From Clostridia bacterium (GTDB lineage Bacteria; Bacillota; Peptococcia; DRI-13; UBA5745): DNA of 64,000 nucleotides. A program made the translations under genes and the position numbers. Below are positions 43,001 through 50,246 of this stretch, piece after piece (the first letter of the stretch is position 1; the number at the start of each line of letters is the position of its first letter). The notes beneath the pieces were generated by a model. It did not search any database and was not told the DNA's origin. It saw only the letters and a program-made list of their open reading frames with translations. Location of the stretch: contig JAHDPO010000036.1 in the NCBI GenBank assembly GCA_018434325.1, forward strand, positions 1 through 64,000. The letters are read 5' to 3'.

Positions 43001-43566
43001 AGGATTCCGACGGTACCCGGGCTATTTCCGTCAGCGAGACGGGGGAACGCTCTGCCATGGCCCAATACGTCCTGCTCAACGCAGCTTCTGTCGGCATGAA
43101 GCCTCTGAGCGCCGAAGGCATCGCCGGCTTTCTCTACGGCATCACCTGCTCCAACTGGGGCATCGCCGCTTATTCCTTGGAATTGGATGATCCCGTACTG
43201 ATCCGGGCCCGGGCCTATGCCCTGATGGACGCCATTGCCGAAAAGTTGGAGACCATTGAATCCGTCAAGGATATTCCCGCCGATATGGCCAGCAAAGGTA
43301 AAAAGATCGAAGAATTCATTGTGGAAAACGCCGATAAAGAGCTGACGGAGATCGTAATAGAACAATTGAAAGAAGAAGCCAAGGCCCAAGTGGAAGACGT
43401 GGCCAAAAGCGCCCTCAAGTTTGCCGATGTACCCCTTATGCCCTTTATGGAGGATGCCGTAAAAGGCAAAGATATCGAAGGCTCGGATGGCGATGTGGCC
43501 GGCTACAGCTTCTCCGAAGGCTTCCGGGCGGCGGTAGACGCCATGTTCCCGGAAATGTCGAAGTAG
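37003..43566 (+). CDS. Giant VWA-domain lipoprotein with two complete MIDAS sites
   Basis: 2187 residues from ATG 37003 (AAAAGGAGGG 8 bp upstream). Lipobox NLASC. After a ~480-residue beta-rich N-terminal part with a carboxypeptidase-regulatory-like segment, two VWA domains follow. VWA1 has DSSGS at 514, the Thr in GGGTALYDAT and FSDGAD. VWA2 has DRSGS at 709, ADGGTPI and FTDAA, so both can bind Mg/Mn. Near 1557-1600, GTELDLANLACHMLACLGF resembles a transglutaminase/NlpC-like helix lacking the active Cys. The C-terminus is predicted helical. Probably an extracellular, metal-dependent adhesive or scaffold. Terminator at 43616. Confidence 0.88.
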   Translation: MKRLTAIILLFALMFNLASCGKGETDAAGRPEDRQLQEDNAAAQLASLAVAGGKSPPEITGVVHGPADGIGVAGVDYQELPTGPADDWGDLAIPYFNPLGSFKLYYGARQADHATPGFATRDGYTLGDLALLSLEQQWILDIDHEDFTFNWLRAYAKGLGAVEHPAPADSAVFEILENPQTCWWAVATKSSGGCRLDIYRLNMAPAGQTITIKTSELAENTFHLYTDCVPGKLQSATVTIKGKTNSEVKIDSYQRRSYGQYQRYVGLPDGYEAHHGRFNNKRTDTYVIDNIPVCEGKLVWTFEWPPEDNAFNWTNLMKPEEITFRIDNVADIPQVKWGEALGAIRIKGLPAGIADVIPQPGVDPRHDEVTGSSNSYGASSLDAEGNQIFTLPAGYYNLRFARQGYAINLASQIQLVPVSAGEVTTVTVPPELRSTIEELGKRYGTFERAAGGIEIQSNKDNGNTATVSIVVNDPQERDVFPENEDIKITENGLPAKVTKIQREPAAANVVLVLDSSGSMGANMKPAVEAAKKFVASLPDNAGIRLVQFAQKITQHKAQGKAEVIAALDTVKEGGGTALYDATNTALEMLKELDKAYVVIFSDGADSRELTNAGKGSDLNKAGILEKIKASQATVLSIGFGAGHDPRILVEMSEASLNGAYFAAIQPEALDSAFAAVSGRFGNQFTITYDRPTALKDKSGDVPVISFMIDRSGSMDMDPSESENDVDYRIDKIKKLFHDYVLALPAGTLMQLGSFRLPPGGAPEEINYNQITTDSKAQILSGLGSFFADGGTPILEALTVAYYNLLPVPSSKRTLVYFTDAALAVDELEKVQLEKILTQYKEAGIRILFAGLGNEKFAEAYQSGFQTAARLSGGEYVLSDKLEDIQKALDSLMQKLDLPAAAETGISFSIEMDARTEDGSRMNYSAAKALPDFSQREAAGKTVNPEIARISGGEPYIRYDSAGSRLLYGIDKPGSDSIIQTRLSFTDTEGVEIQKGAAGKNSLISLAVREAYFMPLFKGLAADKIYSQFLALNVDIEFPKAAGGAEEYLIPDIFSHFYAGINGTLSPASQATWLAEKPLAEPGNPGIHLKKGDKKSGVLIFLVPRQSTEPATQLSLHFYDVTNGHIQIPIIGVLNEKLLELDQLPAAAPANISETFSLTLKGKTETAELAGVSIYQTTDPVNIPKNTTFRVLEAQFASKVQAHLNILPQERFLYAIETDQGPLAVKMSDAVYNIPLGFSNGPLLAPAAAANVRLPFQMPIALKESKSYLFADLRGDSLQIPVTGGSPYQTASLGKSFSHPYFDLTVHALRKLANNSNKIVLDFTLRDKPDGVGLSGVQSLFMLSKEETAAADGQHKLSAAAAGKAGAAIAAGRKGLGSFGDSDNVKSVVSLSSATDKLLFGADADWAVLDNNSRRGIMVFDLPHGEDAAQWNLCSGFLEELLLPVEADVYGYLPLLAEKQEVPRQLDFQRALEEKVSAAVAAYQAGRSQAKNYTTLGLSSQDTVNRSGLVPALTLYGSRILESVNSYEDFLQVMYGLNMLPGPYHSYWYAPEAVLTQGWGTELDLANLACHMLACLGFQPQVRSVELTEVGQENAGRIMGLDYDSNYTAGILYTDEKGAQQVFVVPFMRNLTELPGLAYLGPRNEYSSSTSPARGTLTITARAELIKPLADANSAQVAAFNSLNSMFAEEGQADEKPAVEDILLFHRELSMPDLSRDVIDISYVAAGKSKDGQGDILIAALDSGQGLLYDEKRFIDTSFYQIQSVTIEADRTSHTTYLEPGQKLSDVVHTFAFGTPEMTAEAAAALTAAVAGKLEEAKAAGDYGTVRWVGHSAAGRFIRGLTAFEAEQEPRFGLVAARTDRPIAFMVTMKSDGEKATATTDLMRVQNRLLTRPDREQMDGFSIACGIYASILEGEALGSGKAVGFMEVWSALPQDAQIYLVPKEKMLSTAEALEKAGGPPKLIEHLKKEFESSPSRKMFFLPSQPALIDGKERWAWLEVSEDSDGTRAISVSETGERSAMAQYVLLNAASVGMKPLSAEGIAGFLYGITCSNWGIAAYSLELDDPVLIRARAYALMDAIAEKLETIESVKDIPADMASKGKKIEEFIVENADKELTEIVIEQLKEEAKAQVEDVAKSALKFADVPLMPFMEDAVKGKDIEGSDGDVAGYSFSEGFRAAVDAMFPEMSK

Positions 43567-43615
43567 GCGCCGCCGCCAATACCTAAGCAAACCTCGAAAT
43601 AGCGAAATAAAACAA

Positions 43616-43654
43616 GGGGAGCGGCAGGTTTTAGCCTGCTGCTCCCCGTTTGTG
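43616..43654 (+). terminator. Terminator of AIM24/VWA operon
   Basis: GGGGAGCGGCAGG (43616-43628) pairs with CCTGCTGCTCCCC (43635-43647) with one mismatch, followed by GTTTGTG. Confidence 0.8.
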
Positions 43655-43702
43655 CTACGCCCGGCATGGGTGTGTAACTAGGCGGTGAAAGTCCACTACA
43701 GA
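43652..43702 (+). mobile_element. Remnant of a group II intron 5' end
   Basis: GTGCTACGCCCGGCATGGGT, then AACTAGGCGGTGAAAGTCCA. GTGYG...GCATGGG and GGTGAAAGTCC are hallmarks of domain I of bacterial group II introns. No reverse transcriptase gene and no domain V/VI follow before the next gene at 43758, so it is a truncated fragment. Confidence 0.5.
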
Positions 43703-43757
43703 CTTAACTGTCTCTACCTCTTGTTGACGGCGGCCCTTTGCTCCAAAGCAAGCGCCT

Positions 43758-44777
43758 TTACCGCCGGCTTCTGAGGGTGCGATAAAGAGCATAACAGCAT
43801 TCCCCTATAGTGACGATGATGATAAAGGCGGAAATAAGCAGAATAATGGTGCGGCCGCCGCCGGCCCCCAGAAATCGCAGCAAATTGGGATTCTCAAGGC
43901 CCCGGATAAAAGCAAGGAATTCATCGCTGAGCAAACCGGGCCTGTTGAGCAAATAGACTACGATAATCGTGCTGATTAAGCTGCTGGCCACGGTTGTGCC
44001 GCAGACAAGAGGCGTCCAGCGGCCATATCTGATTTTGACAAGACAATCAAAAACGCTTAAGGAAATCACAACGACCATAGCGGGAAGGCAGCTTGCTAAA
44101 AATCCGGGACTAAACAAGCTGTACAGCCGGGTTTCGCCCCTGATGATCACAAAAGAAAAAGGCAGTACGCCGGAGCACAACAGTATCATAATTATCCCAA
44201 AAACAACCGTCACTACCAGCTCGGCGATGCTGTCGGATAAGGGTATTCTCCCTTTATCGTCAGCAGGGGTCTCCGGCAGGTCTTCGATTTTCCACTCCTT
44301 GCTTTTATCGGGCTTAGCCCCTGTCCGTTCCGCAATCACAAAGCCTACAGTAACCCACATCAGAGCCTGAAAAACCGCTGAAATCCCTAAAGCCAGGCCC
44401 TTGGCCAGGATCTTAGCGATTACCTGGGACAAATTCACCAGATCATATCCCAGATTATCAATAGCTCCCGCAATCGTGCCAGCTGCCAGAACTGCCAGAC
44501 CCACCAGAGGCAAGACCAGCTTTAATGTGCGCAGGTATTCATCATAAATGGCGGGCGATATCAGGTATTGAGGATTTTGGCGGTATTTTTCGGCCAGAGC
44601 AGCCGGCGAACCCAATTGCTGCAAAACTCCCCGGATTTCCCCTTCGTCTGCGGCGTCGGCATTGTCGGCCAGCATATCGTAGATATTAGCGTTCAGCTCC
44701 CGGCTTACTTCCTCCCGCTCCTTTTCCGGCAACCGGCGGGTTACATCATAAATATAGCGTTCAATCAAATTGCCCAT
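43758..44777 (-). CDS. HAAS-domain membrane protein, PadR partner
   Basis: 339 residues from ATG 44777 (AAAGGGTGAAGAGG upstream). The N-terminal HAAS-type helical domain (LIERYIYDVTRRLPEKEREE, LQQLGSPAALAEKYR) is the module usually encoded next to PadR-family regulators. About six TM helices follow. The start codon lies inside the end of the padR gene (17-bp overlap). PadR/HAAS pairs are thought to form a sensor: the membrane protein may sequester the repressor or sense envelope stress. Confidence 0.85.
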   Translation of the reverse strand: MGNLIERYIYDVTRRLPEKEREEVSRELNANIYDMLADNADAADEGEIRGVLQQLGSPAALAEKYRQNPQYLISPAIYDEYLRTLKLVLPLVGLAVLAAGTIAGAIDNLGYDLVNLSQVIAKILAKGLALGISAVFQALMWVTVGFVIAERTGAKPDKSKEWKIEDLPETPADDKGRIPLSDSIAELVVTVVFGIIMILLCSGVLPFSFVIIRGETRLYSLFSPGFLASCLPAMVVVISLSVFDCLVKIRYGRWTPLVCGTTVASSLISTIIVVYLLNRPGLLSDEFLAFIRGLENPNLLRFLGAGGGRTIILLISAFIIIVTIGECCYALYRTLRSRR

Positions 44778-45117
44778 CCTCTTCACCCTTTCCGCAAATA
44801 GAATCAATGCTTCTTTGCATCTTTCGCCACTCCGCCAGCAATTCCGTATATACCAGTCTGCCCTTTTCGCTTATGGAATAATATTTTCTGGGCCTGCTCT
44901 CGCTGGTATCCCATTGGCTCAGGAGCAGCCCCTGGCTTTCCAGCCGGCGCAAAAGGGGATACAGCGTATTGGCCTCAATATCGATAAATTTTTCCTGCAT
45001 AGCTTGCAGCAGCCCGTAGCCGTAATGGGCTTCCTGCAGACAGCCGAGAACGGCTAAAGTTAAACTCCCCCGGCGCAGCTCCGTAAGGAAGCTTTGAAAT
45101 TGATCATTATCCGGCAT
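44761..45117 (-). CDS. PadR-family transcriptional repressor
   Basis: 118 residues. Winged-helix PadR domain: RRGSLTLAVLGCLQEAHYGY, LQAMQEKFIDIEANTLYPLL, RRLESQGLLLSQWDTSESRP and RKYYSISEKGRLVYTELLAE. GAGGGGTGATGGT precedes the ATG. A 21-bp palindrome just upstream is a likely self-operator. Overlaps the HAAS gene by 17 bp. Confidence 0.93.
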   Translation of the reverse strand: MPDNDQFQSFLTELRRGSLTLAVLGCLQEAHYGYGLLQAMQEKFIDIEANTLYPLLRRLESQGLLLSQWDTSESRPRKYYSISEKGRLVYTELLAEWRKMQRSIDSICGKGEEDGQFD

Positions 45118-45137
45118 ACCATCACCCCTCTTTTATT

Positions 45138-45158
45138 ATACTGTGTATCACACAATAT
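45138..45158 (-). promoter_or_regulatory. Probable PadR operator
   Basis: ATACTGTGTATCACACAATA plus one base forms an imperfect palindrome (ATAYTGTGT arms), 21 bp upstream of the padR start and overlapping the likely -10 region. PadR proteins typically bind such TGTGTATCACACA-like dyads in their own promoters. Confidence 0.55.
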
Positions 45159-45247
45159 TGTAAAGAATAATTTATTGTGATTTTCTGCTGAAAAAATTGC
45201 AAGTTTTGCAGAGGTCAGTTTTGTTTGCGGCGGCCACTGAAAAATGA

Positions 45248-45382
45248 GCAAAATTTCAAGTTTAAAGTGTCCGCAACATCATTTTGGAACCCTATTTGAT
45301 TGTATTTCTCTATATTTAGCGCACTCCTAAGACGATGAGCACTATTTTAATCAAACAAAACACTTTAAACCTGCAATTTTGA
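45248..45382. repeat. Inverted-repeat element family A, copy 3
   Basis: About 135 bp. Left arm GCAAAATTTCAAGTTTAAAG (45248) and right arm ACACTTTAAACCTGCAATTT (45360) differ from the other copies at two or three bases. Oriented opposite to copies 1 and 4; its left flank GGCCACTGAAAAATGA is the reverse complement of the right flank of copy 4. The surrounding ~525-bp spacer also holds a mini-ORF. Confidence 0.85.
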
Positions 45383-45434
45383 GCATAGCCCCAGCCAGGG
45401 AGGAAAATGAGCAATTTTGCTCATTTCCTTCCAT

Positions 45435-45472
45435 AAAAAAACACCTCCGATGCGTGAAAGCAGGGGAGGCAC
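45435..45472 (-). terminator. Terminator after mini-ORF
   Basis: On the minus strand GTGCCTCC (45465-45472) pairs with GGAGGTGT (45441-45448), including wobble pairs, then seven T residues (45435-45441). Confidence 0.6.
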
Positions 45473-45504
45473 TTTTTATGAGAGCTATATAAAGTATAAG
45501 GCTT

Positions 45505-45591
45505 TCAGCTGAATGCTATAACTGATCTACAAGCTGAGCCATCTTCACTGCAAGCAAAGGCCGTTGCAGCGATAAACATGTTGTTACTCAT
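45505..45591 (-). CDS. Possible 28-residue two-cysteine peptide
   Basis: ATG 45591 has GGAAAGGGTGA 6 bp upstream. The product starts MSNNMFIAATAF and has cysteines at 14 and 21 with Ser/Thr around them; the end is CRSVIAFS. A terminator follows 33 bp after the stop. It lies 53 bp behind the HD-GYP gene on the same strand. No family recognised. Could be a secreted or signalling peptide, or chance. Confidence 0.4.
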   Translation of the reverse strand: MSNNMFIAATAFACSEDGSACRSVIAFS

Positions 45592-45643
45592 TGCTAAATC
45601 ACCCTTTCCGTATCATTCCGTATTATATAGTCAGAGTTTCTTA

Positions 45644-46909
45644 CTAAAGGCTATTGTCGAAAATCCGGCGGAACTCCTGTTGATTCTCCAGAAAAATCTC
45701 CACTAAAAGGGGGTCGAAGTGGCTGCCGCTGCCCTGCTCAATAATAGCGGCGCTTTTTTCGTGGCTGAAGCCTTCCTTATATACCCGTCTTGAGCGCAAA
45801 GCGTCATAAACGTCGGCCAAAGCCATGATCCGGGCAGCAATGGGAATTTCCTTACCTTTCAGACCGTTGGGATAACCGCTGCCATCCCATTTCTCGTGAT
45901 GGCAAAGGGCGATTTCCATGCCGGTTCTGATAAAGGCGTTCATTTTATACTCTTTTTCTACACCGGCCAGGGTTTCATAGCCGATAAGGGTGTGGGTTTT
46001 CATGATTTCAAACTCTTCCGGAGTCAGTTTGCCGGGTTTAAGCAAAATTCTGTCGGGAATGCCCACCTTGCCGATATCATGGAGGGGGCTGGCCTTGGTA
46101 ATATTTTCGATGAAGGAAGCGTTGATTTTTTCGGGATGGGCCTCCCGCTGCCAAAGCTTTGTAGCCGCCAGCCGGCAGTATTCGGAGGTTCTGCCGATGT
46201 GCTCGCCGGTTTCGTCATCCCGTGATTCCGCCAGCTTCACCAGGGCATAGAGCGTAGCCATTTGGGAAGCCGATATCTCCGCCACCTTTTGCCGCACTAA
46301 TTCTTCCAGGTGGTCGTTGTATATCCGCAATTTTTCCTCGGCTTCTTTGGCGGCGGTAATATCCTGGATGGTGCCCCGGACCAGCAACGGCTTGCCCTTG
46401 GCGTCATAAGACATCACATAGCGGATGTGTACCCACTTGATCCTGCCGTTATCCATGACCATCCGGTGCTGGGATTCGGCAGGGGCAATGCCCTTAAAAA
46501 CATCTTCGGCAATCTGAATATTTCTGGCCAGATCATCGGGATGCACCCGGCGGAAATAGACCTGCAAATCAGCATCCGTATCCGTGGGATTTTCTATCTC
46601 CAACACTTCCTGCATGGTATCGGACCACCAGAGTTTTTTCGTCCGCAAATTCAGCTCCCAGTTGCCCAGCAAAGCAATGACCTGAGCCTCCCGGCGGCTG
46701 GCGTCGCTGCGCAGCAGTTGACGGTTTTTGATTTCCAGCTGCTGCGATACTTCCGCATAGCGGACAGCCAGTTGAGAAACCAATTGGTTCTGGATTTGAT
46801 TGTCAATCTGATCGGCAAAATGGTCAAAAACTATTTTGATATGCTCATCGGACCAGGCTGCCGGCAAATCCGTGGCCCAGCGTGGCGCTTTTATTTGTCC
46901 TGACTTCAA
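45644..46909 (-). CDS. PAS-HD-GYP cyclic-di-GMP phosphodiesterase
   Basis: 421 residues. Coiled start, PAS/PAC domain (about 75-195; LGNWELNLRTKKLWWSDTMQ, GTIQDITAAKEAEEKL), then HD-GYP (about 205-400). HD-GYP motifs are intact: HIGRTSEYCR, HDIGKVGIPDRIL with HD near 276, HHEKWDGSGYPNGLKG, and DVYDALRSRRVYKEG. It should hydrolyse c-di-GMP. Its ATG overlaps the stop of the diiron protein gene by 4 bp, so the two are translationally coupled. Confidence 0.93.
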   Translation of the reverse strand: MKSGQIKAPRWATDLPAAWSDEHIKIVFDHFADQIDNQIQNQLVSQLAVRYAEVSQQLEIKNRQLLRSDASRREAQVIALLGNWELNLRTKKLWWSDTMQEVLEIENPTDTDADLQVYFRRVHPDDLARNIQIAEDVFKGIAPAESQHRMVMDNGRIKWVHIRYVMSYDAKGKPLLVRGTIQDITAAKEAEEKLRIYNDHLEELVRQKVAEISASQMATLYALVKLAESRDDETGEHIGRTSEYCRLAATKLWQREAHPEKINASFIENITKASPLHDIGKVGIPDRILLKPGKLTPEEFEIMKTHTLIGYETLAGVEKEYKMNAFIRTGMEIALCHHEKWDGSGYPNGLKGKEIPIAARIMALADVYDALRSRRVYKEGFSHEKSAAIIEQGSGSHFDPLLVEIFLENQQEFRRIFDNSL

Positions 46910-47727
46910 TGGCCTTCCTCCTCCAAGAAGTAATCGATGCCCACATTGGTCAGGGATTTTAAGTGGCCGATGGCCGCCTCTATGGCGGCGGGAGTATTAA
47001 GAATGCTGCCGTGCTGGGGAGCAATCATCGAAATATCCAGCTTCTCGATTTCAGACAAGGCGTAATGCAAGGCTTTGGCCGAGGTCATGACCCGCCGGTG
47101 GAAATTAAGTATGCCTAGAATCTGACAGCTTTTTTGGGTAATGGGGCAGGTTTCACCGGGGACGCAGCTTTTGCAGCTGCCGTCGATCTGCGTGAATAAA
47201 TCCCAGTTGTAATCATAGCTGCCAAAAATATCGCTGCTGAACAATACTTTGGTTTTTGTATCATAAGTGACAAAGCTGCCCGGCGAATGGGAATAAGGCG
47301 TGCGGATAAACTGCAAACGCCGGCGGCTGGCAAATTCGTAGGTATAGTCCATATTCTCAATGCACTGCTTAGGAGATCTTACGGAATAATAATTAATAAA
47401 AATATTATTTTCGTAATGGGAGATGATCTGCAAATCTTTGCTGTTGATCATGGTTTCCATATGGGGAATATTGCCGCAGAGATCCGGGTCATAGTGATGA
47501 TAAATCAGGCGCCGGATCATGTTGGGACTGACGCCGGCCCGGATGACCTTCAACATCACCGTGCTGAAATCATCCCGGCTGCCGCTGTCTAGCAGCACCG
47601 CCTCACCGTCGTCCACAATCAGATAAGGGTTGCAGTGCAGGCCTATCTGCTCATCGGCAAAGCCTACCCAGTAGACGCCGTCAGCGATTTCGATATATTC
47701 ACTATAGTCCGGAGCTTGGTTGTTCAT
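46906..47727 (-). CDS. ODP-type diiron MBL-fold oxygen-sensor protein
   Basis: 273 residues from ATG 47727 (AAAGGAGAT upstream). The fold matches the flavodiiron beta-lactamase core but without flavodoxin. The metal motif reads HHYDPDL (77-83) where flavodiiron enzymes have HxExDH; further ligands are in YSHSPGS, SSDIFGS and APQHGS. A Cys-rich insertion (CKSCVPGETCPITQKSC) follows the Asp motif. ODP proteins serve as O2/Fe sensors in anaerobe signalling, for example Treponema chemotaxis. The 4-bp overlap with HD-GYP argues for oxygen-dependent c-di-GMP control. Confidence 0.88.
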   Translation of the reverse strand: MNNQAPDYSEYIEIADGVYWVGFADEQIGLHCNPYLIVDDGEAVLLDSGSRDDFSTVMLKVIRAGVSPNMIRRLIYHHYDPDLCGNIPHMETMINSKDLQIISHYENNIFINYYSVRSPKQCIENMDYTYEFASRRRLQFIRTPYSHSPGSFVTYDTKTKVLFSSDIFGSYDYNWDLFTQIDGSCKSCVPGETCPITQKSCQILGILNFHRRVMTSAKALHYALSEIEKLDISMIAPQHGSILNTPAAIEAAIGHLKSLTNVGIDYFLEEEGH

Positions 47728-47960
47728 TTTTTTATCTCCTTTGAAGCAATCCCTTTTGCCGCCTTCTTCCGGCCGGCCCGGCAAAACCCGCTAAGCATAA
47801 ATTTATAAGAATATTATAATGAAAAAAGACAGCAGATACAAGAAAAACTGCCGGCCGATTATTTTTCATCCCGCCATCATGCCATTTTCATATTCCTCAT
47901 GTATAATGTGACGTAATACTATTCTGCGATTAAAATAAGGTGGCAAGGAACGGTGTTCTC

Positions 47961-48638
47961 ATGATAAAAGTGCTGATAGTGGATGACGAGCCGGGTATCC
48001 GCACCGTGATACGGGAATATGTGGAGTTTGAAGCCAACGAAGCCTTTGAGGCCGAAAATGGCATGGAGGCGGTGAAATTATGCCGGGAACAGGATTTTGA
48101 TATCATCGTCATGGATGCGATGATGCCTAAGCTGGACGGTTTCTCAGCCTGCAAGGAGATCAAGAAGATCAAAGATATTCCTATGCTGATGCTCTCGGCC
48201 CGGGGTGAGGAATACGACAAGCTTTTTGGCTTTGAAATGGGGGCGGAGGACTACGTCGTCAAACCCTTCTCGCCAAAAGAGTTGATGGCCCGCATCAATA
48301 TTATCGCCAAGCGAAATCAGCAGCGCAAAAGCCAGGTCGCCGACGGAGGCACTCTTGTTTTCGGCGGCCTAACGATAGACTCTTTAGGCCACAATGTATT
48401 TGTAGACGGCCAAAAAGCAGAGCTGACGCCAAAGGAATATGAGCTTTTGCTATATCTGGCTGCCAATAAAGGCATTGCCCTGACCCGGGACAAACTGCTC
48501 AATGCTGTCTGGGGCTATAATTTCTTTGGCGACGACCGGACGGTGGACGCCCAGATTAAACTGCTGCGGGGAAATCTGGGACCCTATCGGGATTATATAG
48601 TGACGCTGCGAGGGGTGGGATACAAGTTTGAGATTTGA
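47961..48638 (+). CDS. OmpR-family response regulator
   Basis: 225 residues from ATG 47961. Receiver domain with VDDE acidic pair and phospho-acceptor Asp52 (VMDAMMPKLDG), conserved Lys in YVVKPFSPKEL, then the winged-helix output (LTPKEYELLLYLAANKGIAL, DDRTVDAQIKLLRGNLG). First gene of a two-component pair; the stop overlaps the kinase start by 11 bp. Confidence 0.95.
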   Translation: MIKVLIVDDEPGIRTVIREYVEFEANEAFEAENGMEAVKLCREQDFDIIVMDAMMPKLDGFSACKEIKKIKDIPMLMLSARGEEYDKLFGFEMGAEDYVVKPFSPKELMARINIIAKRNQQRKSQVADGGTLVFGGLTIDSLGHNVFVDGQKAELTPKEYELLLYLAANKGIALTRDKLLNAVWGYNFFGDDRTVDAQIKLLRGNLGPYRDYIVTLRGVGYKFEI

Positions 48639-50073
48639 CCGCAACTCCATAGGAGTCAAACTATGGCTCTACTTTATTCTATTTGCCTCTATTATATTAA
48701 CGGCCTTGTGGCTTTTGCAGATCGTTTTTATGCAAAGCTTTTACGAAGGCATGAAGACCAACGCCATTGCCGATATTGCCAACCGGATCATTGCCCTTTA
48801 TGGCAGCGATGACTTTGAGTACAGGGTGGATCGGATTACCTTTCAGAACTCGATTTTAGTCTTCGTTACCGATACGCAAGGCAGCGTGATCTACGCTTCC
48901 GACGAACATGGGGCCGGCGGTCCCGGCGCCGGCAGCCCGGGGGCCGGCAAAAGGCCTGGCCATGCCATAGATAATTGGCCCTATTCCCGGCCGCTGCCCA
49001 TTGGCTTTAACGATTTCCTGCAGCGGATCAACGAAAGCGCCGGCGATCATATCAGTTATACCGTAGAAAATTCTCGATTTGCAGGGAATTCTTTAGTTTA
49101 CGGGGCGAAAATGAACGACGCCTTACTTTACATCAGCACGCCATTAGACCCGGTAAATACCACCACAGACATTCTGCGTACCCAGTTGATCTATGTAACC
49201 ATCGCCGCCTTAGTCTTAAGCCTGATCATCGCCTTCTTTATTGCCAGAAAGTTCGCCAAGCCGGTGGCTGCTATCTCCCGGCAAGCGGGAGATTTAGCCA
49301 AAGGCAACTTTGCCGTCGGCTTTGATAAAGGCTTCTGCGCCGAGCTTGACGAGCTGGCCGTTACCCTTGACCATGCGGCCCTGGAGCTTTCTAAAGTGGA
49401 AAATCTCCGGCGTGAGTTGATGGCCAACATATCCCATGATCTGCGTACTCCTCTCACTATGGTCAAAGCCTATACCGAGATGATCCGGGACATCTCCGGC
49501 GATAATAAAGAAAAACGGGAAGCCCATTTAGCGGTGATCGCCGCCGAGGCCCAAAGGCTGGCCCTGCTGGTAAACGATATTTTGGATTTGTCGGTGATCC
49601 AGTCAGGCAATGAGTCTCTGGAGACGGCCAACATCAATCTCAGCGGTTTGGTGGAGAAAGTACTCTCCCATTTCCAGCCGGTTTTTGAGCATGAGGGCTA
49701 TTTATTGGAAAAAACCGTGGAGCCTGATCAATACGCCTGGGGCGATGAACAAAAGCTGACGCAAGTGCTCTATAATTTAATGGCCAATGCCATGAACTAT
49801 ATCGGTTCGGATCTGCGGGTGTCGGTAAAGCTTTGGGGCTGGGGCAGCCGGGTGCGCGTCGAGGTCACCGATTACGGAGCCGGCATTGCCGAAGAGGAGC
49901 TGCCCTACGTCTGGGAACGCTACTACAAGTCCAAGGAGCATAAGGGCAGCAAAGCCGGCACAGGTCTTGGCCTGTCGATTGTCAAAGGCATTTTAGAGCT
50001 TCACGGCGCCAATTTCGGCGTTGTCAGCCGTCAGGGCCAAGGGAGCACCTTTTGGTTTGAATTAAACAAATAA
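48628..50073 (+). CDS. Sensor histidine kinase
   Basis: 481 residues, TTG start with AGGGGTGGGA upstream inside the regulator gene. TM1 about 12-32, an extracellular sensor with a GAGGPGAGSPGAG linker, TM2 about 184-206, HAMP, HisKA (NISHDLRTPLTMVKAYTEM; His270), HATPase_c (NLMANAMNYI, VTDYGAGI, GTGLGLSIVKGIL). Complete and probably active. It sits before the VTC/DUF4956/Cthe_2159 genes, which it may control. The Gly-Ala linker resembles the repeat in the kinase at the left edge. Confidence 0.94.
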   Translation: MRFDRNSIGVKLWLYFILFASIILTALWLLQIVFMQSFYEGMKTNAIADIANRIIALYGSDDFEYRVDRITFQNSILVFVTDTQGSVIYASDEHGAGGPGAGSPGAGKRPGHAIDNWPYSRPLPIGFNDFLQRINESAGDHISYTVENSRFAGNSLVYGAKMNDALLYISTPLDPVNTTTDILRTQLIYVTIAALVLSLIIAFFIARKFAKPVAAISRQAGDLAKGNFAVGFDKGFCAELDELAVTLDHAALELSKVENLRRELMANISHDLRTPLTMVKAYTEMIRDISGDNKEKREAHLAVIAAEAQRLALLVNDILDLSVIQSGNESLETANINLSGLVEKVLSHFQPVFEHEGYLLEKTVEPDQYAWGDEQKLTQVLYNLMANAMNYIGSDLRVSVKLWGWGSRVRVEVTDYGAGIAEEELPYVWERYYKSKEHKGSKAGTGLGLSIVKGILELHGANFGVVSRQGQGSTFWFELNK

Positions 50074-50246
50074 CAAACAAATAAGGCCGGCGGCGGCGTC
50101 TCGCAATGGATCGAAAAGATCCGGGCGGGGCGCCTCTTTTGGTTTTCACGGAACTTACCCTTCGCTTTCATCAAGCCTTCTTGTTAAGGCGGTAAACTAG
50201 GCTCATCAGCAAAGGCCCAACACGGCCGGTAAAGGAGATGAGACAA

